A stretch of DNA of 64,000 nucleotides from Prorocentrum cordatum (GCA_963575745.1 CAUYUJ010014757.1:106801-170800), one strand, 5' to 3'; shown: positions 11,136-21,618, counted from the first letter of the stretch. A program made the numbers and translations. The notes: generated from the sequence alone by a model not told the origin.

Positions 11136-12091
11136 TGTACATACAAGATTGCAGTGGCGCTTCGCGCCATGCACCTTGGTCCTTGCAGTTTGGTATGCAG
11201 GCGGAATGGCAGGAAGGTCAAGCCGACAATTTAGCGATAACTCCTGGTTGCCTTTTCTGGCATCGCTGCTATAGTAATGTTATTCGTTATCCTTCCTCCA
11301 TGCTTATTTTTCCTCAGTTTCGCCATGCCCAGCGCATTCTCCCCATCCTCCTCAGCTCTTTTTTGCGGAGGCTCCTCCTTGGAGAGCCTCTGGGGGCCTC
11401 ACAAAAGTTGTTTCAGGCTTTCTTAAGGCCTTCTGGAGACCTCCTGGGCGTATTCTGGGGGCCTCCGGGGGCTTCCTCGGGCCACCCTGCCTCCAACCGC
11501 GGTCTCCCTGAACGACCGAATCACGATTTGGAATTCTTCGGAGGGTGTCTTTGGGCCATCTTGGGCCGCCATGAGGGCCATCTTGGACCCGTGTTGTGCC
11601 GTTTTGGGGGCTCTCTTGGACTGCCTGGAAGCCCTTTCGGATGGTTGTGGGGCGATTTGGGAGCCTCCCAGGCGGCTTCGGACGCCCAGAAGACCGCCGT
11701 CTTGGAGCGTCGGGAAGCCGAAAAGAGGAGAACCCTAAAATTCACCAAAAACCCACAGAAAATCAATGATTTTTACCTCGGGGGGCCTTCTTGGGAGTGC
11801 TCTTGGAGGCCTCTTTGGGGCCGTCCTGGAGGCCTCTTGGGCCATCTTGAGGTCACGTCGGTCACTCTTGGAGCGCTCTTGTGCTGTCTTGGGGGTCTCT
11901 GGGACGTCTCCGATGACCCCCCTGATCGCCCTAGGTGTGCTGGGAAGGCTTAGCAAAACGCCATGTGAGGCCTGGTGGCCACTTCGAGGCCCGTCTGGAG
12001 GGTCCCAAAGCCCCAGATCCCGGGAGTCCGGTTTTGGGGGGGGGGATGGGTTTTCCCCCCGCCCGGGCTTATTCAAATATAGGAAGAGGAA

Positions 12092-12132
<41 letters not shown>

Positions 12133-12943
12133 CTATATATACAAGACTGCAGTGGCGCTTCGCGCCATGCACCTTGGTCCTTGAAGTTTGGTATGCAGGC
12201 GGAACGGCAGGAAGGTCAAGCCGACAATTTAGCGATAACTCCTGGTTGCCTTTTCTGGCATCGCCGCTATAGTAATGTTATTCGTTATCATTCCTCCATG
12301 CTTATTTTTCCTCAGTTTCGCCATGCCCAGCGCATTCTCCCCATCCTCCTCAGCTCTTTTTTGCGGAGGCTCCTCCTTGGAGAGCCTCTGGGGGCCTCAC
12401 AAAAGTTGTTTCAGGCTTTCTTAAGGCCTTCTGGAGACCTCCTGCGTATTCTGGGGGCCTCCGGGGGCTTCCTCGGGCCACCCTGCCTCCAACCGCGGTC
12501 TCCCTGAACGACCGAATCACGATTTGGAATTCTTCGGAGGGTGTCTTTGGGCCATCTTGGGCTGCCATGGGGCTCTCTGAGGGCCATCTTGGACCCGTGT
12601 TGTGCCGTTTGGGGGCTCTCCTGGACTGCCTGGAAGCCCTTTCGGATGGTTGTGGGGAGATTTTGGAGCCTCCCAGGCGGCTTCGGACGCCCAGAAGACC
12701 GCCGTCTTGGAGCGTCGGGAAGCCGAAAAGAGGAGAACCCCAAACTTCACCAAACACCCACAGAAAATAAATGATTTTTGCCTCGGGTGGCCTTCTTGGG
12801 AGTGCTCTTGGAGGCCTCTTTGGGGCCGTCCTGGAGGCCTCTTGGGCCATCTTGAGGTCACGTCGGTCACGAAAAGAGGAGAACCCCAAAATGCACCAAA
12901 AACCCACAGAAAACCAATGATGTTTGCCTCGGGGGGCCTTCTT
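10151..12943. repeat. 1-kb tandem repeat, nearly three units
   Basis: Units start at 10151, 11151 and 12149 with GCAGTGGCGCTTCGCGCCAT, a spacing of 1000 and 998 bp. Each unit runs through the CCGACAATTTAGCG block, a GGCC/TCTTGG 12-nt repeat section, GTCGGGAAGCCGAAAAGAGG, a second 12-nt repeat section and a (TA)n tail. The third unit is rearranged: at about 12870 it jumps back to GAAAAGAGGAGAACCCC. It is then interrupted at 12943/14713 by an inserted retrogene. Frames are open on both strands, but no gene is supported. Confidence 0.9.
12924..12943. repeat. Target-site duplication, left copy
   Basis: TTGCCTCGGGGGGCCTTCTT, identical to 14713-14732, flanks the retrogene. Uninterrupted 1-kb units carry the near-identical sequence once. 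Confidence 0.85.
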
Positions 12944-13814
12944 TTTTTTTCTCCACGAGCGGGCAATCCTGAGGCAGGTGCTGCGACCGACCTTGGATCA
13001 AGAGAAGAACTGTAGAGGCGAGCAGCACCACGGCCTGCTAATTCGGTTCTTAAAAATAAGCAGTACCAGGTGTCCGGGAGTACCATAAAGAAGGAAGCGA
13101 CCATCGGAGGACGGGGAGGGAACGGGAAACGACCAACCATGCCAATCAGCTGCGCCCCATCCCATTGCAGAGACTACGGAAAAATCTTGCCTGGAGCACA
13201 AGCGCTTCAGAGCAGAAGCCAGAGCGCGAAGGACTCACAGTTGCCTGGTCAGCCACTGCGATCGCGCATTGTTGGCCCAAGACCTGCCATCGAACTTTCC
13301 AGGCAGATCAGTGGCGCGAAGCGTGAGCGCACACCTCATCGCGCAGACAGCAGCTAAGAAATCCTCTGAGACCAACGGCGCGAAGCGTGAGCGCACACCT
13401 CATGGGGCGGATAGAAGCAGCATCGTTTTGCAGGGTCCCACTCCTGTCTCCCAGGTCAATTTCACTAGTGAGTGAGGGGACCGCACACCAACCCCGCTCG
13501 TCGCCGCGGAAGAAGAAGAGGCGCCGAAAATCTCGACGCCCAGGACCGACTCAAGTAACCTTGTCCATACTGACGGCGATGGTAGCGAAGATGGCAACGA
13601 GCAGCAGGAAAGGCAGGAAAAACATACTGCCACCACTTCCTCCATCCAACTTGTACAGTGGAAGAGGCGCCGCAGAAGGTAAAGCAATACCCGGCCCTAA
13701 CGAGTCGTGCGGAAGCTGCTGCTCCATCGCTCGTGAACCCCGGTTCCTTGTAACTCCTCCCTGCATCTTAGGTGTACTCTCGTCCCCTCTCCCTCCTCGT
13801 TCCCGACGAACTAC

Positions 13815-14576
13815 CTAAGTACAACGAGGCACCTCCGCCGGCTTCTGGGCCGCGTCAGCCGCATCACGCCTGGCATTGCGCCCCTGCCACGAATCCAGGC
13901 TCTGCCTGATCATCGCCGCGTCGCTGCGCGACTGGCGGCCCGCGCCGCAGGGCACGTCCAGCGACAGAACAGACGTCCACCGGCCCGACAGCGCATGGGA
14001 GCACGGGCGCCTCTCGCGCCGCCGCTGCATCCTCTGCTGACTCCACAGCAGCTCCAGCGTGTGCGCGGGCACGTCGGCGAGCCTGCCACTCGTGCGCTCG
14101 AGCCACTCGAGGTTCCGTTTCGCCCATTCGGCGCGCTCCCCCGCCGCGAGCCCGCCGCGGCCGCCGCCCTTGGCCTCCGACGAGCCGTCCTTCTGCTCGT
14201 CGTGCTTCGCCAGTGCGGCTGCGGTCAGCGTCGCAGGCATTCCAGCCCGGAAGTGGACGCCGCGGTCGAACGGTTCGACCGCTGGGGCGGGGGAAGCCTG
14301 CTCGGCCGTCGCCCTTGCCCCTGGCCGCCGCCGGCAGCCGCCCGCCGCTGCCGCCGGGGCGCCCTTGCCAGGCAAGGGCCGCACGGGGCGCCGCGCGCTG
14401 GCGGCGGCGTCCTCCTCGTCGCCGCTGCTGCTGTCGCCAGTGGCCCGGACGGAGGTCAGGGGCCTGGACCCCAGGGCCGCGCCCGTCGCGGACGCAGCGG
14501 CCGAGGCCGTCTGGTCCGTGTCGCTGTCGCTCGCGGTCCGGCATGCGGGCGGCATCCTGGCGGCGCCCTCAGCCAT
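13815..14576 (-). CDS. Hypothetical protein of an SL-bearing retrogene
   Basis: First AUG after the spliced leader, 114 nt downstream, opening 253 codons. The first ~110 residues are low-complexity (Ala/Ser/Asp/Arg-rich, acidic patch SSSGDEEDAAAS). The later part looks like a folded, helical segment (WAKRNLEWLERTSGRL, then HTLELLWSQQRMQRRRERR). No family recognised. An overlapping minus-strand frame at 13864-14544 is Arg/Gly-rich and looks like a GC-driven shadow. No intron signals are seen, as expected for a copy of a processed mRNA. Whether this copy is transcribed cannot be told; trans-splicing needs only an acceptor, and the AG inside its own SL could serve. Confidence 0.55.
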   Translation of the reverse strand: MAEGAARMPPACRTASDSDTDQTASAAASATGAALGSRPLTSVRATGDSSSGDEEDAAASARRPVRPLPGKGAPAAAAGGCRRRPGARATAEQASPAPAVEPFDRGVHFRAGMPATLTAAALAKHDEQKDGSSEAKGGGRGGLAAGERAEWAKRNLEWLERTSGRLADVPAHTLELLWSQQRMQRRRERRPCSHALSGRWTSVLSLDVPCGAGRQSRSDAAMIRQSLDSWQGRNARRDAADAAQKPAEVPRCT

Positions 14577-14690
14577 GCCCAGCCGCGGCCTGCGACCTGG
14601 CCCGCCTGCTCAGCTTGGCCAAACGCGCAGCCCGCGTTGCCGCTTTACCCGAGGTGGCCTGGCCAGCCGGACCTTGAACCGCGGCTGCTG

Positions 14691-14711
14691 CTTGAGCCAA
14701 AATGGCTACGG
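14691..14711 (-). other. Genomic copy of the DinoSL spliced leader
   Basis: The minus strand reads CCGTAGCC...GGCTCAAG, an exact match over all 21 invariant positions of the 22-nt dinoflagellate spliced leader. The base before it is T, an allowed first base. It is fused to a gene leader rather than followed by a splice donor and an SL-RNA body, so it is the trace of a trans-spliced mRNA and not an SL RNA gene. Confidence 0.95.
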
Positions 14712-14712
14712 A

Positions 14713-15040
14713 TTGCCTCGGGGGGCCTTCTTGGGAGTGCTCTTGGAGGCCTCTTTGGGGCTGTCCTGGAGGCCTCTTGGGCCATCTTGAGGTCACGTCG
14801 GTCACTCTTGGAGCGCTCTTGTGCTGTCTTGGGGGTCTCTGGGACATCTCCGATGACCCCCCTGATCGCCCTAGGTGTGCTGGGAGGGCTTGGCAAAACG
14901 CCATGTGAAGCCCGGTGGCCGCTTCGAGGCCCGTCTGGAGGGTCCCAAAGCCCCAGATCCCGGGAGTTCGGTTATGGGGGGGGGGACGGGTTTCCACCCC
15001 GCCCGGGCTTATAAAAATTTTGGAAGAGGAATATGGTACC
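14713..15040. repeat. 1-kb repeat, remainder of interrupted unit 3
   Basis: Continues unit 3 after the retrogene: TSD right copy (14713-14732), 12-nt GGCC/TCTTGG section, poly-G/CCCGGGCTTATA block and GGAAGAGGAATAT end. The TA tail seen in other units is missing. Confidence 0.85.
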
Positions 15041-15345
15041 GAACATGGTACACCCTTGCATCATCAATGCGACGCCGTGCAACGCTGCAGTGGACACGAA
15101 ATACGTCGCAGTGGCAGTGCAATGCAACGTGTTGTCATTGCAAGCTGACGCAATGGTAATGCAACGAAATACGAAATATCGAAAATAATTGCAATGACAC
15201 ATAAAGCAAAGCAAATGTAAGGCAATGCCATGGCATGCAAAACAAAGTAACGCAGAGCAAGCAAAGACAATGCAACGTGAAGCACATGCAATGCAATACA
15301 ATTCAACGCAGGGTAAAGCAAAGCGGGGGTCACAGCAAAACTGAA
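15041..15345. repeat. Degenerate GCAAT/GCAAA pentamer tract
   Basis: Many loosely spaced GCAAT, GCAAA, AACGCA and ATGCAA words (for example GTAAAGCAAAGC and ATGCAATGCAATAC). Looks like an eroded pentanucleotide satellite. No coding signal. Confidence 0.5.
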
Positions 15346-15800
15346 GAGTCCAGGGAACTCGGAGATTGGATAACGACAGGGCGGGGAATCCGAGGAAAGA
15401 TCCTGGAGAACCTGGGCTGGGGATCGCAAGGGCCAGCAGGTCCCTTGCACAGCAGAATGCGGGAGGGAGGAGAGGAGGAACACGGAGGGAAAAGGGAGGG
15501 AGAATCGAGGAGACAGGTTGGAGGAGGGCTGAGAGAAGAGCCTGGCAAGGGGGACGGCGAAGGGAAGGGGAACAGAGGAGAGAGAAGGAGAGAGGCGGGA
15601 TGGAGGAGCGAGGAGGACAGACGAGGGAGAAGAAAGGAGAGAGGCGGTGAGGAGGGAGAAATAATCCAGAAGAGTGACGGGCGGGAAAGCTACGAGGGCC
15701 TCCCGTTGAGCAGTATTTGATCATCAGATTGGGAATCGTGTGGCTACATGAAAAAACAAGAGCAATCCTCAGTCTGATCTGGGATCTGGTATGGGAGAAC
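15346..15800. other. No gene recognised; purine-rich
   Basis: GA-rich stretch (GGGAGGGAGG, GGAGAGAGG words) at 15460-15670 without a regular period. Confidence 0.4.
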
Positions 15801-16060
15801 GCCAAAATCTGATTTGAGACGGCTCGGAGTCCCCTGTGGATTCCCAAATGCTTCTCTGGGGGGGCGTCTTGGAAAGCGCCAGGGCCCTCCTGGGCTCTCG
15901 TGGGAAATCCGGGGCCCCCTTGGGATGTCTCCGGGCACCTCCGGGCTATCCAAGGGCCTCCTGGGGCCGCGGCAAGGTGCCTGCAACGACCTCGGGGGGC
16001 CCTCCTGGGGCACTCGAAACCCACCTTCCCTCTGGAGGCCTCTTTGGATGCTCATCCGCT
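15801..16060. repeat. Degenerate GGCC/CTTGGG repeat block
   Basis: Weak copies of the 12-nt family (GGGCCTCCTGGGGCC, GGGGCCCCCTTGGG). Confidence 0.4.
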
Positions 16061-16355
16061 TCTCCGAGCCCCTGTTGGAGCCATCATCGACCGAGAAGTA
16101 AAGAAGCCTAGCTGCCCAAGCCTGGGGAATTCTTCTGACTGAACATGGGCTTCTTTGGGAAATCTTGGATCCTCTCAACCCCTCCTCGGTCATCTTGGCA
16201 GTCACCCTGGCGGTATGGAGAACTATTGGGGATTCTAACGCGTCCCGCAGCACGCTCAAGCACCTCTGGGCCCGCCCCCAAACCATCTGGAATCCTTCAG
16301 ACACCCATGCGTTTCTCCAAAACGGTACGCAGAAATATATATACTAGTAATATGT
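16061..16355. other. No gene recognised
   Basis: Nothing identifiable on either strand. Confidence 0.4.
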
Positions 16356-16530
16356 GTCCTCCTCGGAGGCGTGCGTCCGACCCGAACGTATAGCACAACC
16401 ATCTTGTAGTACATCGTTTCCCGAGCGGTACGGCCAGAAAGCTCCCGCCACAGAGCCGACACCATGAGATTTTTCGGCGCGCGCGGCGCCCAGTGGGGGG
16501 CGGCGCACACGTAGAATTACGGTGGGGGCA
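16356..16530. repeat. Dispersed repeat shared with 5250-5345 and 6389-6440
   Basis: GTCCTCCTCGGAGGCGTGCG, CGTTTCCCGAGCGGTACGG and GGCCAGAAAGC match 5250-5345. GAGATTTTTCGGCGCGCGC and GGCGGCGCACACGTA match the start of the 6.39-kb block. So the two pieces are joined here but apart at 5-6 kb. Confidence 0.55.
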
Positions 16531-17980
16531 CTGTACGAAGAACTCTGAAAACAGGAATTCAGGGTCTGGAGGACCGTGGAGCTCCAATCGCGGCTCGGCC
16601 ACGGATATCACCGCCGCCCTTATCAGATAAGGAACCCTCCAGGGTCTGCAGCCTCCTTGGCACTTTCCCTAACGAGCGCCCCCACCACAGTACGCGCAGG
16701 CGGCGCCGACGGGAGCTTCGTCAACACGAGCGAATGTGAGCTGCAAGGGCGCGTCGGGGGGGCAGGCGGCCCAACGGCGGAGCACGCCAGAGGCCGGGTG
16801 CAGCATCCAGACGCAGCCACCGAACATACAACCACGCGGCGTGGGCATGGCGGACGTCCAAGGTTGTTACGAAGACCAGGCCGGATTGCTCGGGCGACGG
16901 GGACCCGACGGGTGCCACTCCGTTGTTCCGAAGATGGTCGGAGGCTTCTGTATGCAGAACGTGAACCAAATTCCTCCGACTGTAAGACCCCGCATGAGAA
17001 TACGTCTACCTTGCCTCAAGTTTTTTCCCATTCGCCTTGGCGGAGGCTCTCTTCCCGTTCTCTGTTGCGCCGCCTCCTCCTCGTCATTTTCGCCCTCCGT
17101 CCTCCTCCTTTTCGTCCTCCCCTCCTCCTCCTCCTCCTCCTCCTCCTCCTCCTCCCCTCCCTTGCCCCCCCTTCCTTCTCCTCCTCCCCCCTCGCCATCA
17201 TCCTCATCATCCTTGTATTATTATCCTTCAGCCCGCTTTCCCCATGCATACCCCTGCTTCCTGGCCGGGGCAAATCGATGTTCTTTGGCGCCGTCGCCGC
17301 CGCAACTGGCATGGTCGCGTTATCCGATGGCCGGATCGCGAGCGACGGAAGCAATGGTTTGGTCACCAGAGGGCGTGGTTGCACACGGGGGCGGGCACGG
17401 AATCACAAGTAAATTCAAGCCCTGGAGGTAGCGATCGGGATTGCCGACGTAATGTCACCGTGTGGTTCATAAAAACAAGCGGGCGCTTGATTCAAAAAGT
17501 GGCCCCCCTGCTCGGGCGACTGGCGGGGGGGGGGGGCGCCCGCCAAATGGAGACACACGGCGGCGGCGCCGGTGATTAGCGCCGACGGCCAGCCGCCAGC
17601 GAGAGGGCGACAAGCGCAACAGCGACTCAGCTGCAGCGGGGCCCCTGGGCCAAAATGGCCATGGACTGGGGAAATGGCGAGAAGGAAGGGCGGCAAAGGC
17701 AGGGGCCGTCGCCGCAGCCGTCGCCCCCCCCCCGCCGCCGCATTATTTCCGCGTCTCGCAATCGACTGGAACTCCCGTCGCCACGATGGAAACGGGCGAT
17801 GAAGGAAGCGGGCCGGATGACCCTGGAGTTCCCGTCAGGACAAGCTCGGTCGTGGTTCGGCTGCCTCGGGGCCCGCCGATGGGCCGGGGACCTGAAAGCG
17901 CAAAAAAATCCGCCACGACCCGCCTCCCACAGGACAGGCGCCCTTAAAAGTGTGCAGGCGTTTCGTGGATGGAAGGCGGT
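16531..17980. other. No gene recognised
   Basis: Contains a TCC tract (about 17105-17160). A weak spliced-leader resemblance (17 of 21) on the minus strand near 17646-17666 is discussed among the rejected items. Frames on both strands give plausible short peptides, but none with a recognised domain. Confidence 0.35.
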
Positions 17981-18060
17981 TCCTTCACCTCCCCCTCCTC
18001 CTCCTCCAACTCCTCTTTCTCCTCCTCCTCCTCATCCTCCTCCTCTTCCTCCTCCTCCGT
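17981..18060. repeat. TCC-rich tract
   Basis: Interrupted TCC/CTCC repeats running into the AT-rich island. Confidence 0.8.
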
Positions 18061-18680
18061 CGCTTCTTATTATTAGCATTGTTAGTAGTATTATTATTAA
18101 TGTTATTCTTAAACATATAATATAAGTACCAGTAATATCCGCAGTATTTGTATTATTCTATTACTACTAGTCTTACTATTATTATTAATATAAGTAATGG
18201 CGTTAGTTGTATTAATGATTTTATTGTTATACTTAATATTCCTAGTGGCATTCGTAATTGTATTTCTATTGCGTTATCAGTATTAGTAGCATTACTATGT
18301 TGAGCTTTCTTCACAGTATGATGAGTCGTACTGGTATGACTCGTATTATGACCATTACCAGAAAAATACTGGTATTCGTATTCGTCTTATTAGTAGTGAT
18401 AGTAGCGTTACGGATAATATTCTTACCGGTACTAATATGGAATGTTCATCATTGCGCGCGTTATTATTCGTATTCTTCTTACCCGTAATAATACTCGTAA
18501 AACCATTCGTCGCAGTATTTCACATTAGTAGCGTTTTTAATATTATTCGTACGAATATTCATATGATTAAGAATGTGTTCTTCTTGTTCTTACATATCGT
18601 AGTATTCGTGCATGGTGAGTCGCAATCGTATGTTTATAATGTTTCGCCTTCGTATTATTGATGCTACGTTTATTAATTGC
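18061..18680. other. AT-rich island of eroded TTA/GTA triplets
   Basis: About 620 bp made of TTATTA, GTATTA, TATTCGTA and ATACTG words, in sharp contrast to the GC-rich surroundings. The Ile/Val/Phe-rich frames are compositional. Best read as a decayed trinucleotide repeat; a foreign insertion is possible but has no gene evidence. Confidence 0.5.
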
Positions 18681-19531
18681 CGTATGATTACTCCTCCTCC
18701 TCCTCGTCCTTCTATTCCTCCTCCTCCCCCTTCCCGCTCCTCCTTGTCCTCCTCCTCTTCCCCCTCCTCATCCTCCTCCTGTTCTGCAGGGCCTCGATCA
18801 TTAATTTTGTTGCGTGGTCTCTCCCGCTCCCACCACAAGGAGGATGTACAAGGAGGCGGGAGAAAGGAGGAACAGGGGAGATATGCGGGGGCAGGCGGAA
18901 ACACGCCTGAAAAACACGACTGTCGGCATGCTTCGCTAGAGTTGCTGTTTTGAGATGGGCTGGTGGGGATACGCGAAGCGTGAAGAATGTTGTTGCGTGG
19001 TCTACTCCCCCAAGTTGGCCCAACGGGGCCTCCCTGGGGGAGGCGGCAGCGTTCGAAGAACAGCGCCACCAGCGTCTCAGCGTCTCTGGGGGAAGAAGGA
19101 AGGGAAAGAAGACGCGAAGGGAAAAATATTATAATTGAGCAGGAGGAGGAGGAGGAGGAGATGGAAATGGAGGAAATGGCGGAGGAGGGGAAAAAAGGAG
19201 GAGGAGGAGGCGGGGAAGGAGAAGGAGGGGGAGGGAGGGAGGGAGGGAGGCAGGCAGGGAGGCAGGGAGGCAAGGGACTTGGATTGCGCCCTGATTCGCC
19301 GAGGAAACGGTCAGCTTGGCGCGGCACTCACTAGCTGCTGGCAGAAACACGCGGTATCTAGCAGCACGGGCGCCAAGGTTTGGTGAATCCCCCTGCCCCC
19401 GTCACCTGACCCGTACCACCCCCATATCGTCGGAAGGCGCTCAAGGCGCATCGCAACGCAACAGGAGTAGGGAAAAGGCAGGAGGAGGCTGATCAAAGAG
19501 GGGAGCAGGTAAGATAGCCTGCAGAAGGCCG
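18681..19531. other. No gene recognised; TCC and GGA tracts
   Basis: TCC tract at about 18692-18780 and GGA/GGGA tract at about 19140-19270 in opposite orientation, around roughly 360 bp of unassigned sequence. Confidence 0.4.
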
Positions 19532-20170
19532 AAAGGGCAGCTAAGTGGGCGCGTGCGAGGCAGGGGCCAGAAGGAGTGTACGATTCCGCACGCTCGACCT
19601 GTGTCCCATGCCTGCCTCATCGCCGCAGCGCGAACTACGTCCCCGCCAACAAACCTATACCCAGGGGGAGCGGGGAAGGTGAGACTGCCTGGCTTGTCCG
19701 ATGCGCGGGCAGGGCCTGCGCGCGTGTCTCGCCGCCCCGACGGAGGTTCGCCGCGCCTGGAACGGCGCCAGAAAACTCTCGACCTGGGGTGGCAGCTAGA
19801 GATCGAACGAAAAGAGAAGCACCAAGAGGCAAGAGGAGGCCAACGAAAAGGCAGCTGAGTGGGGGCCGGGTGCGAGGCAGGGGCCAGCGGGAGTGCACGA
19901 TTTTCGCACGCTCAACCGGTGGCCAATGCCTGCTCCAACGCCGCAGTAGAACCTCGCCCCCGTAAACATGCCAATCCCACCCCTGGCCCCGACCATAGTA
20001 AGCTGAAAGCTAAGGGGGGAAGTGTGGAAGTTGAGGTGGCCTGGCGAGCCCGATGCGCGGGCGCGGGCCGGCGCGCGCGTCTGCCCGCCCCGGGAGAGGT
20101 TCGCCGCGCATGGCACGGCGCCCGAAACCTCTCAAACTAGGGCGGCAGCTGGAGACAGAACGGAGATAGA
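19532..20170. repeat. 313-bp tandem duplication with palindromic core
   Basis: The segment starting AAAGGGCAGCTAAGTGGG at 19532 is repeated from about 19845. Each copy ends in a GAGGTTCGCCGCGC...GGCGCC(C/A)GAAA palindrome, clearest at 20094-20133, where arms GAGAGGTTCG and CGAAACCTCTC pair. A third, partial copy at 29245-29355 lies on the other side of the LINE. Confidence 0.75.
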
Positions 20171-20719
20171 AGCGCCGCGATCGTAACCGGGGCAAAGAAT
20201 GCAGCAACAGCACGGCCCTGAGTCACCATGCCGCAGCCCCCCCGGCGTCGCACGCCACCAGAGAGCAGGCAGACAAAGAGAGGTGGCTGAAAGAGGCGGC
20301 ACAGAACACGACGGCCACTTGTCAATCTGCACCTCCACTTCTCCGCACAAAACTGCACGACCATCCCCAACATGTCACGCTGAATGCCATGCTAAATGAC
20401 AGGCAGCAACTTATCCAAACAAGCCTCGGCCAAAATTAGGGTCCAGGGTCCACGGGGCTACTTCGCGCAAGCGAGCCTGCCTCTCCCCCTGGAGCTCAGC
20501 AGCTCTTCTGCAACGTGCCGGCGCACGGTTCTGCGCAATGCGCTCCCAGACTTCAGGCGCCAGCGGCACGGGGGCGGGCAGGGGGGGGGATATGTTTCCC
20601 ACTGCGAGCCACCAAGAAAAGCACGTGCCTCTACATACTCCTGCTCCCCATTAGCCGCAGGTTGGCCCGTGGGTCTAACCTCAGCCATGTCATTGCGAAC
20701 CTGCGAGGTGGCGGAAGTA
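20171..20719. other. No gene recognised; probable 3' flank or 3' UTR of the LINE
   Basis: Lies just beyond the last recognisable LINE codons on the minus strand. No poly(A) or simple tail was seen that would fix the 3' end. Confidence 0.35.
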
Positions 20720-20884
20720 ACCTGTCCTGATGTCGGGGGGGCGGGTGGCGGTCGAAACCTATCGAGCTCGGGGTCGCGTCGGACACGGCGTGCGCGCCGA
20801 GGAACAAAGTCAGGGGCCCACCCCTCGTCTGTGCCAGAAAAGGGGTCCCAGGAGACAAGGAAGCGTAGCAATCCGTCACGTACT

Positions 20885-21618
20885 CTACCACCACCCCCAT
20901 GTCGCTCGAAACAATGGGCTCAATACTGCCCCCATCCCCTTCCCACATGGCACCCACTGCTCAAGTGGTGGCAGCAGCGATGCACTTGCACAGGCCAGCG
21001 GGGTACGTCTTCTTTTTGGCCGTGCGCCACTCCCTCCTATCCCTATCATACCCAAGCAGCGTTTCGTGTCCGCCCCAACCGTGCGAACATCTGCCGTTTC
21101 CAGGGGTCGCAAGCAGGGCGGCGCGCAGACCTGGCAGTCCGAGTGCAAAGATCCTAGTGGGGGCCCTTGACGTCTGACCATGTTCACACTGATCAAAATC
21201 GGTCGTTGACTGCTGGGGGCGACTGGAGAGCACGCATCGGATGGCAGGTAAACGAGCTGACAGCTTGAAGCCTCCATTCACACGGCTGGGGGTGCTCGAG
21301 CCAACATGACGCCCCAGCCTGCATATGCGCAGCGAAGAGCGCCACCATAGCATGGTATAGCGCATTGCCCACCCACAGCTTTTCCATCTGGCGTTCAGTA
21401 ACTGCCGTCTTACCCCAAAATCGGTCATGCGTGCGCAGTGGCGGTGGGCCGTGGCCTTCTGCCCATCGAGAGGCAGACCAGGTCTCACACGGCGGCCCGC
21501 CACCCGACACCACCACCCGTCGCGCAAGGATGCGAGACCTCCATTCTGCAAGTGTGTCCCGATACATGGGACCCCCGTCCAATGCATGTATGGCTATATC
21601 CACACTCAGGACATACAT
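20885..21618 (-). pseudogene. LINE C-terminal domain with cytosine-methyltransferase-like PC motif
   Basis: One frame holds VVVSGGGPPCETWSASRW (residues ~37-54 of the 21618-21193 frame), then WLEHPQPCEW. A second overlapping frame carries the likely end, WRTAKKKTYPAGLCKCIA (about 21010-20961). A GPPCxxWS box resembles the catalytic loop of DNA cytosine methyltransferases, and I recall such a domain at the C-terminus of dinoflagellate LINE proteins. No other methyltransferase motif was confirmed. Split over two frames, so non-functional. Confidence 0.5.

Larger units (their letters stand above)
12944..14712 (-). mobile_element. Processed retrogene with spliced leader, poly(A) and target-site duplication
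   Basis: On the minus strand this 1.77-kb insert begins exactly with the dinoflagellate spliced leader (14691-14711, with T as the variable first base at 14712). A 114-nt leader, a 253-codon ORF and about 860 nt of trailer follow, and the insert ends in a short A run (T run 12942-12950 on the plus strand). Identical 20-bp direct repeats flank it, at 12924-12943 and 14713-14732. Outside them, the 1-kb repeat resumes exactly where it stopped. Together this shows target-primed integration of a reverse-transcribed, trans-spliced, polyadenylated mRNA. SL-bearing retrogenes are known in dinoflagellates; the precise junctions here suggest a fairly recent event. Confidence 0.9.

Noticed and set aside
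13269-13818. Plus-strand frame with two GAKRERTPH repeats and an acidic EEEEAPKIST stretch broken by a TGA
   Set aside because: Lies within the 3' trailer of the minus-strand retrogene. It looks protein-like and has an in-frame duplication, but no homologue was recognised, so it was not called; an older nested fragment is possible.
14691-14711. An SL RNA gene
   Set aside because: In SL RNA genes the leader is followed by a GT donor and an SL intron with an Sm site; here CAGCAGCCGCGG gene leader follows and the locus has retrogene hallmarks.
17646-17666. Minus-strand CCATGGCCATTTTGGCCCAG, a 17-of-21 match to the spliced leader
   Set aside because: Four mismatches, no tail, no target duplication and no convincing ORF behind it. 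GGCCAAAATGG-like words also occur inside GGCC repeats (near 35706), so chance is a fair explanation.
18258-18661. Ile/Val/Phe-rich plus-strand frames resembling membrane proteins
   Set aside because: They come from TTA/GTA-rich repetitive sequence; hydrophobicity follows from composition.
20396-21170. Plus-strand frames of 253 and 146 codons
   Set aside because: Antisense to the LINE C-terminal region, with no domain; shadows of GC-rich coding sequence.
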